DNA of 64,000 nucleotides. Origin: Macrotrachela quadricornifera (taxonomy: Eukaryota; Rotifera; Eurotatoria; Philodinida; Philodinidae). The notes below the pieces were generated by a model. That model did no database searches, was not told the origin of the DNA, and saw nothing but the letters and a program-made list of their open reading frames with translations. Below, in pieces: positions 46,587 through 57,559 of the stretch. A program made the translations under genes and the position numbers. Location of the stretch: positions 597,380-661,379 of the forward strand of contig JAJEKB010020951.1 in assembly GCA_022393335.1 (NCBI GenBank), read 5' to 3'. Positions within the stretch are counted from its first letter, which is position 1; the number at the start of each line of letters is the position of its first letter.

Positions 46587-48780
46587 CGATAATAAATAAA
46601 AGAAAAAGAACAAACAATTCTACTTTGAAAATAAAACTTTTACTAACTTCACTTCTTTTTTCTTGTTTGTCGAACTGTTGAAGATAATTGGAAACCAACA
46701 GACAGAGTGATATCTTTTCGATCATGTTCATCATCGTTGTTGTTATCAAATGGAATACAATTTGCTTTATCTTTTGATATTTATGTTAATGCTTTACGTG
46801 TGCGTTTTCGACTAACCATAACGTTTGAAGATGTTGATAATTATTCAACTACTTTTCTGGAATTGCTTTAAAAAGAAAACGAAATAATTCGTGCAATTAA
46901 ATTTATAAGAGAAATAAAAACTTACTGGTAAGAATCGGTATTAGTATCAATTGGACCATTATCAGCTGATAAATCATTTTCAGTTATATTTGTAAAAGAT
47001 AATGATGATGAAGTATATTGACCTTGAGACATAGATTGAGGACTAACATGTTGTGTTGTTGTTGTTGTTGTTGTTGAGTTATCTATAGCTGCATTAGAAA
47101 AATTTGACATTTCTCGATTTTTTTTGAAGGATATGTCGATATTTTTTCTTTTATCAAATTAAGAATACTATTTGAAATAAATCGTTTATCACCAAAGACA
47201 ATTGCATAAAACAAACGAATGGAACGATTTTTTTTATGGAAATTTAATTCGAATACGACATACATTGCCAAAAGTAATGCTAAACCATCATTTGAAGAAG
47301 TCGATGATATAATTGGAATAAAATCCAAAAATATGAATAACATCGTCCATAAGAAATAAGGTAGGGTAAGGTGTCGATGGCGTCCAAAGAAATAAACATA
47401 ATTAAATCTGACATACGCGAAACGAGCATCAAAATAGATCGATAGTATTATGTGGATTAATTGAAATAAAAATTTATGATCGAATCACAATTATTTGATT
47501 TAATATACAGAACGACCAATGAGAAGTTATTCATCAAACAATAAGTTTTCGACGATATAGAAGAAATGTTTTGAAACACTTCTATGTATCTGCCGAACCG
47601 AATTATTGCTTCATTTATATCGTTCTCATGAAGAAATTATTTATTAAATGCCTATATAATGTATTCATATGCAACGCAGTATAAATTAGCCAGCTAAACT
47701 GAAATGACAAGGAAATACTATGTTAAATTCATTTCAAAAGTAAAATGATAATCATAACAAAATAACTATACGACATCGTGTTCACTTAATAATTACACGA
47801 AACTTTATTCATAAAATGACATGATTGAAGTATTTCAGTCACTTATTTTAAGTGTCAATAAGATGTGGTTATGTCCTCAAACAGGATATTTTTCCGTAGT
47901 AGGTACTTACACTCTAATATCTTTTAGAATTATTAAAGTAGTGTCAATTAAGATCTGACTGCACTGATCTGAACTGCCGACTAACTGATAAATTTATGTC
48001 TAATATAAAGTATAAAGCATATCGAATCAAAGTCATACAAAAAAAATTAATAATAATACATGCTGTATCACAATAAATATGGTGAACTGTTTCACCAAAA
48101 TGTCGACATAGCACTCAAATAAGTTGAATAGGAGGAGGATCTACAAATGAACAAACTTGACATGTAAGTTCTATTTATTCTTTTTATAATCTGTGATGAA
48201 AGCAGGTGATAATAATAACTTCTCCAATAATATTGGTATTTGATAACGTACAGCAGAACGCAAATCCACTACCATAGTCAATCGTACTTCTTCAAAACTC
48301 TGCTAACGAAATAATTCTATTTTCTATGAAAGAAAAATTAATGATAAGTACTCACTAATAGAGTCTTTGTATCCACGAAATTCTTTAAGAATTGTGCCAG
48401 TAGACAGATCGCGTATCGATCTGCGTCGAATATGAAGTGTTTCTTTCCATAGATGAAGTTGTGTATCACGATTAATTTGATGATTATCACGTAATTTCTG
48501 AGATTTCAACTTCATACTTATGGAATAAATCATCATCATAATTGATCGTGACAACCTACAAAATAAATAAAATTAAATTAAAATATTATTTCGTAAATAT
48601 TTACTTATTTTTATCGATCATGACTTGCAACTTCACCAATCACTTTCTTAACAGGACGATCAGAACCTGTTTTCGAATATTTCAGAAGATGGAACTGTAC
48701 TTCTACATTATCCTTATATTCAAAATGCATACTTTTTAATTTTCTTTGTGCAGCTTCTTTTCAAATGCCCTAAACAAAAA
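46587..48780 (-). pseudogene. Degraded multi-exon gene, family not recognised
   Basis: Minus strand. Exon-like segments with coding texture: about 48770-48620 (MHFEYKDNVEVQFHLLKY, ending in TAA), 48555-48356 (GT-AG bounded, contains LRDNHQINRDTQLHLWKE), about 48305-48170 (FEEVRLTMVVDLRSAVRYQI), 47343-47083, 47110-46922 (serine/threonine-rich, with TTTTTTT) and about 46860-46650. Short introns with TTTTGTAG acceptors and GTGAGT/GTAAGT donors separate some of them. Breaks: a frame change between the two segments near 47100, in-frame TAA codons near 48615 and in the last segment, and a stop in the first. It may be a pseudogene or a gene whose exons I have mis-joined. I do not recognise the protein. 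Confidence 0.45.
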
Positions 48781-48898
48781 AAATCAAATTTATGATCAAT
48801 GCTTTTTTTATCAAGTAATAACATTTCAAACAGAAAATTTATTCCATTTAAAAGTTAAAAAAACTATCAGAGCTTGATAAAAGAGAAAATTATAAATA

Positions 48899-49829
48899 TA
48901 GTGTGGAAAAAATTATTTGGACACCCCATTATACTTATACTATACATCAAATTTTATAAGGAAAGAAAAGTATTTTCTTGACTTATTATATATCATCCGG
49001 TAGCCTTGAGTATCTACTTCATTATGTGAAAAAAAGAGTTTTGTCACGTTCTCTAGACACCACTTGACTTTTGAAGCAAAAATATTTTTGGAACACCTAT
49101 TATTTTTCTCAATCACTCCGTTATTCTTCATCAAATTCTGTTCAATTATACCTTATTCAGTTCAGAAAATAATTCTCTACACGTTAATATCGTTTGCAAT
49201 AAAAAAAAACATTGATAAAACCTACAAATCCTTTGAGTACTTGAAGTGCCTTAGGTTTATCAGAAAACCTTAGAATTTCAATTTTCGCAAAGTTAAAAAT
49301 TATCTCAAATATATCATTCGATAGAGAAAAGAAAGCTGGATCGAATGGTGTGTCTTATTTGTAATAATCTTCAGAAAAAAACAGTCTTAATTACTAGTTA
49401 TAATTATTATAATTAATTCTTTTCTATAGAGCTCTGATTATTCATGATTTTTCAAAAGAAAAACCACGTTGAATGTTCTTTTAAAATATACAGTCTTGTA
49501 GAGAATTTAATTCTCTACAAAATGGTGTGCTTCCTCAAACAATTACTATTTTCCTTAAAGTAAATAAGGCCATAGCTTTTCTAGTGCACCAGTTGATGCA
49601 AGAAGAAAAAGAAAAATTCGTTTGCTCAGGTGAGCGCTTATATGGCATATATATATTATGCTACAGAACGAAAAAAATTTTCTTTTAAATTTTTTTCTCA
49701 TATAATGAAGTAGAGATTTCAGACTATCGAATGATATATAATAAGTCAAGAAAATACTTTCCCTTCTTTATGAAATTCAATGTATAAGATAAGTATGACG
49801 AATCATCCAAATAATTTTTTTACATACTG
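48899..49829. mobile_element. Non-autonomous Tc1/mariner-like element
   Basis: Inverted arms of about 130 bp: left from TAGTGTGGAAAAAATTATTT, right (inverted) CAGTATGTAAAAAAATTATT, both followed by GGA. They are flanked by TA on each side (48897-48898 and 49830-49831). CAGT-type ends and a TA duplication fit Tc1/mariner. There is no DDE transposase frame inside. The arms share longer motifs (CTTGACTTATTATATATCAT and its complement). Confidence 0.7.
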
Positions 49830-49831
49830 TA

Positions 49832-50769
49832 TATAAAGAATAAAAGAATATAGATCATTAAGGAAAAGAGAAAGAAAGAATGATATATATGTATATATCT
49901 CAAGTATTTTGCCTGTGGAATGCATTTTAAAAATTTTTGTCGGGAATTTGGAAGCACTTTTTCCTCAAAATTAGATCATCATATGCAGTTTTTCGTGCTC
50001 TTTCGAATTATGTAGTTTTTATTCGGCTATCCTGAAATAAAAATTTTCAGCTAGTTGATATTTTTTGGGATATAATATAAAATCATATATATTGTCAAAT
50101 AATATAGATTTCATAGTGCCATTGATAAATGCATCCAGTAATTCATTTTGTTTAGAACTGGAATCGTATATTTGAATACAAATAGGTCATCGATAAAATG
50201 GCGATATTGCCACCCCTATTGACAATATTTATGTTTAATATATAATTTGCAACTGATTATATCTATATTCAAGGTTTAATAATTTTATTCGGCTAGCTAT
50301 TTTTCACATGAAAATTTCAAAGTTTGTGCACTTGAGAAAAAAAAACATATTTTTCTATGTTATTACTCTGAAAATGACTCCACGGTAAGCAGTATTTCTA
50401 TCAAAAACATCAAAGATGATTAAGCGAAATGCTTCACTATTTCTAATATTTTCTATCAGTATCAATCATATTTAAGCAAGTCCATTGGAAAACTTTTCTG
50501 TTAAACTATTTTAAATTAATTATCCATTTATTGATTTTTAATTCTAATGAATAAATTTTATCGGAATCGGCAAATTAAAATAATTTTGGAAAGAAAGTTC
50601 AATATTGACAGATAATAAAAAAAATCAAACTAATATTTTTTTTAAAAAAGAAATTGGTTTATCTTCAATTGAAGTTGTAAGGATGATTTTTTCATAGGAT
50701 TATTAATAAATTCATATATTTTCTAAACATATTTTTAAATATTTTATGGTCGAAAAAAAAGAAACAGTC
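49832..50769. other. AT-rich spacer left of the LTR retrotransposon
   Basis: No gene or repeat was recognised. The last five bases, CAGTC at 50765-50769, are the target duplication of the retrotransposon. Confidence 0.5.
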
Positions 50770-51179
50770 TGTTATGCCCTACATCTTATGAAGAAGCAGT
50801 GCATAAGAGCGATCGTCACTATGATAGTATATACGTTATATTTTCTTTCATTCTGCTTTATATTTTCTTTTCTGTTCTTCTTCTTACATATGTATTATAT
50901 TCTCTTGTCATTCTCGCTATCGATAGGATTTTTCCTTTCTTTTCTTCTTCTTGGATAGGTGTTTTCCTCTCTTGTCATTTTCTCTATTGAAAGGTATTAT
51001 CCTATCTGTTTTATATAAGGGTTTAGTCCTCTCTTGTCATTATGTTAGTTTCATGTTATTCTATGGGATTTTCCTTTTTATTCATATATGGACGTTTTCC
51101 TTTTGTCGCCCTATATATATACGTACAGTTTGTGTGGAGGATATGTAAAAATAAACTTCAAGCAGGTATCGACATAACA
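50770..51179 (+). repeat. 5' LTR
   Basis: 410 bp, TG...CA ends. It should contain the element promoter. An AATAAA at 51150-51155 lies about 25 bp before the LTR end and is a candidate poly(A) signal. Confidence 0.95.
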
Positions 51180-51181
51180 AT

Positions 51182-51196
51182 TGGTGCACTGGCCGG
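51182..51196 (+). promoter_or_regulatory. Primer binding site for minus-strand DNA synthesis
   Basis: TGGTGCACTGGCCGG starts two bases after the 5' LTR. A leading TGG pairs with the CCA end of a tRNA; the matching tRNA 3' end would be CCGGCCAGTGCACCA. I cannot name the tRNA without a tRNA set from the host. Confidence 0.75.
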
Positions 51197-51223
51197 TATC
51201 GACCTAATAAGTGTCAAGAGTGT

Positions 51224-52306
51224 ATGGTATTAACAAGAGCACAAAAAGAAGCGATTAAGAAAATGGTAGAGAAAATATTAACCTCCCGCATTAGTAAACA
51301 ATTGGATCAATGGCCTACCTTCGGTGGAAAATTAACAGAAAATGTGAACAAATGGTTGAAAGATATTACAAACGAATTGAATTTGCTCAAATTCGATGAC
51401 AATCAAAAATTAAGTCTCGTCAAAACTTTTTTAGTTGACGATGCTAGAATATGGCTGATTAATAATATAGATACATTCGCAACTTGGTCAGAATTCGTTA
51501 TAGCAATCAAACAAACATATGCATCAACAAGTGCGAAAGAAACAGCCATCAATCAAGTAGCTCAGCGGAAGCAGGGATTAGATGAAACAGTGATGCACTA
51601 CTATAACGAGATGATGGAATTATTTGATGTTATGGATAACCACATGAGTGATTCATTGAAGGTTAGCTACCTTAAAAATGGATTAAAATTATCATTGAAA
51701 AAAGAAGTATCAAGGAAAAATCCTCGAACACCATCGGAATTTATCAAAGCAGCAACAGAAGAAGAGAATCTGGATTATTCGATAGCAGCATCAATACACA
51801 GTTGGGAAAATCCAGTCAAGAAAGAAATACAATCAACAAACGAATTTTCATCAATACAACACAACTATCATGATACATCATTTCCTCAAGATCAAATCCA
51901 AAACGACAGTGAAAATTATTACGCACGAATTACAACCTCCAATAATCAGCATCGATCACAACAATATCAACAACAAAATCGTTATCAACAGCAGAATCAA
52001 TACCAACTACAAAATCAATATCAATCACATCAACAATATCAACAACCACAGAATCAATATCAACAGCAAAATCAATATCAACCACAACAACAATATCAAC
52101 CACAACAGCAATACCAACAACAACATAATCAATATCAACCACACCAACAATATCAACAACCACAAAATCAATATCAACAACATCAATACCAACCACAACA
52201 ACAGAATCAATATCAACAACAAAATCGATATCAACGACAACAGCGATGTTATACATGCAATAAAACTGGCCATCTTGCTCGTGATTGTTGGTATTCAAAA
52301 AACTAA
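51224..52306 (+). CDS. gag: Gag polyprotein
   Basis: 360 codons from the first ATG after the primer site to TAA at 52304-52306. Residues about 30-190 form a retrotransposon Gag capsid-type region. Residues about 245-340 are a glutamine/tyrosine/asparagine-rich stretch built from NQYQ and QYQP units encoded by short tandem repeats. One CCHC zinc knuckle, CYTCNKTGHLARDC, lies near the C-terminus. Gag would assemble particles and package element RNA. The frame is intact. It ends in a slippery sequence that would shift a fraction of ribosomes into pol. Confidence 0.92.
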   Translation: MVLTRAQKEAIKKMVEKILTSRISKQLDQWPTFGGKLTENVNKWLKDITNELNLLKFDDNQKLSLVKTFLVDDARIWLINNIDTFATWSEFVIAIKQTYASTSAKETAINQVAQRKQGLDETVMHYYNEMMELFDVMDNHMSDSLKVSYLKNGLKLSLKKEVSRKNPRTPSEFIKAATEEENLDYSIAASIHSWENPVKKEIQSTNEFSSIQHNYHDTSFPQDQIQNDSENYYARITTSNNQHRSQQYQQQNRYQQQNQYQLQNQYQSHQQYQQPQNQYQQQNQYQPQQQYQPQQQYQQQHNQYQPHQQYQQPQNQYQQHQYQPQQQNQYQQQNRYQRQQRCYTCNKTGHLARDCWYSKN

Positions 52307-55300
52307 TGATGGAGATACATGATGGTAGTGTCTCCAAACAACATGTATATCCATCAACATTACTATTTATTAGAATATTGATTAATAGAAAACCGGTTCG
52401 AGCGATGGTGGATACAGGCGCTACCATATCATTAATAAAATTAGCAACATTAAAACAAGTAAAGTGTCAACATCACATAAGCGGGAAAAGAGGAGAGATC
52501 ACATTGGGAGATGGTAAAACAAAGTTGTGGCAACATGGCACAGTGGATTTGGATGTGAGGATTAGCAATATAGAAACAAAAGTTAAGGCAGTAGTAGTAG
52601 ATGATTTGGCTGCAGATTTCATTCTTGGGTTGGACTGGATCAAGCTTTATGATGTACATATCTTTCCTTGCAGACAACAACTGAAAGTTCATCATCAGCA
52701 ATAACAAGCAATTATTAGATTTGACAAAGATATAGAGAGTGAGGTCAAATTGAATCGACAATATGATATATTACCCGGTGCGAACTGTATTGTAAAAGCA
52801 AGAACTTCAATAATGAATGCAAATCATCTCTATTTTTCTGGTATTGATCAACGTAGGATAGGTATATCAGTGGTCGATGGATTGGTAACAGTAAATAATA
52901 ATACAGTAAAGTTAAATATTACTAACACATCAAAACACCCAGTGACATTACAACGAGACATGAAAATTGGTACAATATCAAGGTTATCTATGAACACATA
53001 TGTTTGCAATTTGGGACAAGCAGTAACAGAATTACAGGAGCAGTCTAGCAAAGGGAACAAGTTGAGTCAACAGCACGGAGAAGTTATAAAATTGCTCAGT
53101 AATCATCTCAGTGAACCTGACCAACATTTGGCAATAACATCGGTGTTGCAAAAGTATGGTTTATTATTTCAAACAAAACATAGGAAGGTTATCACCTCAA
53201 TCCATCATGTGATTGATACAGGAAGCCATCCGCCAATTAGTACAAGACCATATTTCAAGACAATCCAGGAGAGAAAGGATACCCAACAAGAAATTGATAA
53301 GATGCTAAATATTGGGATTGCAAAACCATCACATTCACCATGGGCATCTCCGGTGATACTTTTGAAAAAACCAGATGGAGAATTTCGATTTATTGTGGAT
53401 TACAGAAGGTTAAATGCTGTTACACGAAAGGATGCATATCCACAACCAACAACTGAAGAACTCCTACAGAGACTTGGGGGACATAAATGGTATACAAAGC
53501 TGGACTTGAAATCGGGGTACTTTCAAATTCCAATCCAAGAAAGTGATAAAGAAAAAACAGCGTTTTGTACCCAAGATGGACTCTATTAGTTTGAAGTGTT
53601 GCCAATGGGCTTAATGAATGCGCCACCAACCTTTCAACGGGTAATGAACAATATCATTGGATACAAACGATGGGATTTTGTGCTTGTCTACTTGGACGAT
53701 ATTATAATATATTCCAAGTCATTTGAAGAACATGTGAGACATTTGGATGAAATTCTGGCAACATTAGATCGGCATCAATTTCAACTAAACGTGAAAAAAT
53801 GTCTGGTTGCTGCTCAACAAGTAGAGTTCTTGAGTCACACGATTACCTGTGAGTCCATTCAACCTTCAAAAGACCGTGTACAATCAATCATAGACATGCC
53901 AGAACCAAGGACATTGGCCCAAGCAAATCGATTTATTGGGAAGATCGGGTGGTATCGAAAGTTCATTCCAAAGTTTGCGGAGATTGCGGCACCCATTCAC
54001 AAGGTAACGAATAAAATAAAGAGAATGAAACACGAGTTCTATTGGCATCAGGAGCAGAGTGCATCCTTCAATAATCTGAAGAAAGTTCTCATGACCCCAC
54101 CATTAATGTTGAGATATCCACATCCAGAAGCACATTTCATTTTGGCAACAGATGCATCAGAGTATGCTATTGGTGGAGCACTAAAGCAAATAATAAATGA
54201 TAAAGTGCATTACAATTATTATCTTAGTCGATTGTTATAACCTACTGAAAGAAAATATACTACAATTGAACGCGAAGCACTGGCAATATTTTGGTGTATG
54301 GACAAGTTACAACAATACGTGGGTGGTCGGGATGTAATAATTCATACAGATCATAAACTACTGGAACAATTTCAGCGAAAATTCAAATTTAATTGCAAAC
54401 GAATAGAAGAATGGCTTTTGAAGTATCAGGACATGATTCCACAGATGGTAGAGGTTAAATACAAGAAGGGATATTTAAATGGGGATGCTGATGGATTGTC
54501 AAGACCAGAGTTACATGGTCAAATGGATGAACCAACTGGTGCTAATGATGAGCAGCTTGCTCTTAATGTGATTACTCGAGCAATGGCACGTAGAACTACC
54601 CAAGTGATCAACAAGAATATAGGATCTACACCAATAGCAACTCAACCATTAGCAATCAAGCAACTACCAATGACTTTCGACTTTGGAATTGAGAGAATAC
54701 GGAATGAACAAAAAGCTGATGGTAATGTCCAATCAATTATGAAGAATATTCGACAAGAACCATCATATATCATTGATCAAGATGTGTTGTATAAAGTTAT
54801 TGCTCGTTATAAGTCAAGAACGAAGATTAAATTAATATATATTCCATCATCTATGAGAACTGAAGTGTTGATGAGTTACCACGATCATCCGACAGGTGGA
54901 CATTTTGGGTCAAGACGTACATGGATGAAACTACGAGATCGTTGCTATTGGCCAAAGATGCGTACCGAAATTGAAGCTTATGTTAGATCATGTGATAAAT
55001 GTGCAAAATTCAATATAAAAAGATCAAAGCCACCTGGTAAACTAAATCCAATCATGCCTCCAGAAGGACAAATGGAGTTGGTTGGGATGGATTTCTGGGG
55101 ACCAACTAGAGATCCATCAACTAATGGCAACAAATATATCTTGGTTATAACTGATTATTTAACAAAATTTGTTGTAGCGAAAGCGTTGCCCAACAATACT
55201 GCACAAACAACTGCCCAAACACTGGTAGAAGATTTTATCTTTAAATTCGGAGTACCAAATCGACTTGTCACTGATCAAGGAGTACATTTTAACAACGACT

Positions 55301-55896
55301 TAATGAGAAATGTGAGACAGTTGCTAGGGTTTGACCATATTCAATCAACACCATATCGGCCACAGACCAACGGTCAAGTGGAACGATTTAATGCTACTTT
55401 TCGTCCACAACTGGCAAAATTATATGATGAAAATTTGAACAATTGGGATGAGTATTTGCCAGCGGTGGTATATGCGTACAATACTGGTCAACATGGTACA
55501 ACTGGATACTCACCATTTCAACTGATGTTCGGACGACAACCAACATTACCATTAGCTCAGAAACATACAACGTTTACATTAACAAAACCAAATGATTATT
55601 GGCCCAGAATAGTACGTTCGTTAAAAGTATGTCATCAAGCGGCACGACAAAATATCCAAATTCAACAAAGTTTAGCTAAAGCACGGTTTGATAAAAATAG
55701 ATCCGATCCGATTTATAAACAAAATGATTTGGTATTGTGGCGAAAGCCTGGTCATATTTCAAAACTGGAGGCGCGCTACTCTGGACCATACAAGATTATT
55801 CAAGAAAAACACCCAAGCTACATTATTCAAGAACAAGAGACAGGTATTCAGAGAAAAGTTCATGTGGCAGACCTACAGCCAGTATTTGAAAGATAG
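52285..55896 (+). pseudogene. pol: Pol polyprotein (PR-RT-RNase H-IN) with three nonsense codons
   Basis: One continuous -1 frame from the gag end to TAG near 55896, broken by TAA (52702-52704), TAG (53587-53589) and TAA (54238-54240). Domains: aspartic protease with DTGA (52411-52422); reverse transcriptase with VILLKKPDGEFRF, LDLKSGYFQI, LPMGLMNAP and the catalytic YLDD (about 53688-53699); RNase H with ATDASEYAIGGAL and TDHKLL; integrase with an HHCC zinc finger (about 54880-55010) and a D,D35E core (D at about 55090 and 55272, E at 55381). A GPY-like patch (YSGPYKII) lies near the end. All three stops are one C-to-T change away from a glutamine codon. The rest of the frame is undamaged, so decay is recent. 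This copy could still be moved by proteins from intact relatives. Confidence 0.9.
52297..52303 (+). promoter_or_regulatory. -1 ribosomal frameshift heptamer at the gag-pol junction
   Basis: A AAA AAC in the gag reading frame (codons AAA 52298-52300, AAC 52301-52303), directly followed by the gag stop TAA. Pol lies in the -1 frame, which is exactly what this X XXY YYZ heptamer would produce. The downstream stimulatory RNA structure was not assessed. Confidence 0.8.
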
Positions 55897-56261
55897 ATTT
55901 AATGGAATATCGAACAACAAATAGCTTTATAAGTTATTATTGAATACGGTTGGATTTGAAGTATATGGTATATCAAATTGTGATGGTGGCAACTCATAAA
56001 GATAACCAATAATATGTTGTAAATGGACAACAAGTGATACAAAATATTATATATGACATCAGAGTAGTGGTTAATAATGAATCTATAACAATCAAGGTGG
56101 TAACAAGTCTTCACACAATACTAAAATCATTTATAAATTCTTTACAATATTTTACAACGGTTACAAAGACTCAATCAACAGCATCTACGTGGATATCGAA
56201 GAAAATAAGTACATGGTTAGTTTCAATGAACGAGGCCGTTCATCTTGTGCAAAGGGGGACG
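55897..56261 (+). other. Untranslated region between pol and the 3' LTR, with polypurine tract
   Basis: 365 bp with no env-like frame. The polypurine tract AAAGGGGGAC (56251-56260) lies immediately before the 3' LTR and would prime plus-strand synthesis. Confidence 0.8.
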
Positions 56262-56671
56262 TGTTATGCCCTACATCTTATGAAGAAGCAGTGCATAAGA
56301 GCGATCGTCACTATGATAGTATATACGTTATATTTTCTTTCATTCTGCTTTATATTTTCTTTTCTGTTCTTCTTCTTACATATGTATTATATTCTCTTGT
56401 CATTCTCGCTATCGATAGGATTTTTCCTTTCTTTTCTTCTTCTTGGATAGGTGTTTTCCTCTCTTGTCATTTTCTCTATTGAAAGGTATTATCCTATCTG
56501 TTTTATATAAGGGTTTAGTCCTCTCTTGTCATTATGTTAGTTTCATGTTATTCTATGGGATTTTCCTTTTTATTTATATATGGACGTTTTCCTTTTGTCG
56601 CCCTATATATATACGTACAGTTTGTGTGGAGGATATGTAAAAATAAACTTCAAGCAGGTATCGACATAACA
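56262..56671 (+). repeat. 3' LTR
   Basis: 410 bp, identical to the 5' LTR except for one visible C/T difference. An AATAAA lies at 56642-56647. It is followed by the target duplication CAGTC. Confidence 0.95.
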
Positions 56672-56676
56672 CAGTC

Positions 56677-57377
56677 GATTGAATTTATTAGAAATTTCTG
56701 TTTCTTTTAGAAATTTCGATTATTTATTATTTCAAAGATAAAAATAATGTTTTTTAAGATGTTAAGTATTTCCTTTAATTCCATAAGATAATCCACTTAA
56801 AAAAATTCCAAGCTTATTTTGTGTGAATTTGATCATCTACATTAATTTCACATATATGTGTCAAGCAATTCATGAAAAGACAAGAGTAAAAGCTGGAATG
56901 CGATTTCATCGGCTTTAACGACTAAGGATAAGCTACATACACGTTTATGTGTATCGTGTGAATATAGTTTATCTCGACCCTATTAATAATACTATCCCAT
57001 TTGGTATATATTTATAACGACATTCGTTTATTCATAATTCATACAACAGATAGTGCTCTTATCTATACGAATCATTCATACTTTCAGTATAAGTGAGATA
57101 TAATTTGTAAAATATCAACTGTATCCGCAACAAAAACATTCGCCTTGTAAAAAAGGTGAACACTCTTCAAATCTTAATTCGGCCAGTTTTTATATTATAA
57201 TTCTTTACTCTTCAGATACCATCTACATCATATAGCGAACTTACAAAAAATGCTTTTCCTCAAAAAATCCACTTAAAGTATCACTATAAGACATAAAAAA
57301 ATATAAATGACAAAATATTGTTGGTTCTTGTGTGGATTGGATTGACAACTGTATTCTTTGATTAACAGATTTGCTAA
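56677..57377. other. AT-rich spacer
   Basis: No gene or repeat was recognised between the LTR element and the Mutator-like MITE. Confidence 0.45.
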
Positions 57378-57386
57378 TCGAGTGTC

Positions 57387-57509
57387 GGTCCTATGAAGTG
57401 AACCAAACTTTTGCGAACCAAAATGCGCTACTGTCGATGTGATTTAAAACTCAACACATTGACAGTAGCGCACTTTGGTTCACAAAAGTTTGGCTCACTT
57501 CACAGGACC
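57387..57509. mobile_element. 123-bp Mutator-like MITE with 9-bp target duplication
   Basis: Inverted arms of about 55 bp starting GGTCCTATGAAGTGAACC on the left and GGTCCTGTGAAGTGAGCC on the right (inverted). They are nearly identical, with differences only A/G or C/T, around a loop of about 10 bp. Perfect 9-bp direct repeats TCGAGTGTC flank it (57378-57386 and 57510-57518). Long inverted ends beginning GG and a 9-bp duplication are characteristic of Mutator-like elements. Confidence 0.9.
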
Positions 57510-57559
57510 TCGAGTGTCTTACATTATTCTATCTTCAATCAAATTTTGGAAAATCTGTT

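Larger units (their letters stand above)
50770..56671 (+). mobile_element. Ty3/gypsy-type LTR retrotransposon, 5.9 kb, recent insertion
   Basis: Complete structure: 410-bp LTRs (50770-51179 and 56262-56671) with TGTTATG...ATAACA ends, 5-bp target duplication CAGTC (50765-50769 and 56672-56676), primer site, gag, pol in PR-RT-RNaseH-IN order, polypurine tract. The integrase-last order and the chromatin of motifs place it in Ty3/gypsy (Metaviridae). The LTRs differ at one position that I can see (C at about 51083, T at the matching site), so the insertion is young. No envelope-like frame lies between pol and the 3' LTR. Three nonsense codons in pol make this copy defective unless read through. 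Confidence 0.95.

Noticed and set aside
51930..52427. 165-codon minus-strand frame opposite gag
   Set aside because: It is the complement of the CAA-rich Gag repeat (valine/aspartate repeats) and lies in a well-supported gag gene, so it is a shadow.
52285..55896. Alternative genetic code in which TAA/TAG encode glutamine
   Set aside because: Host genes in the window end normally at TAA, and gag also ends in TAA with a frameshift site before it; mutation is the simpler explanation for the pol stops.
56034..56450. 138-codon frame between pol and the 3' LTR as a possible env
   Set aside because: It runs into the LTR, its second half is T-rich LTR sequence also present at the 5' LTR, and it shows no signal-peptide plus ectodomain pattern.
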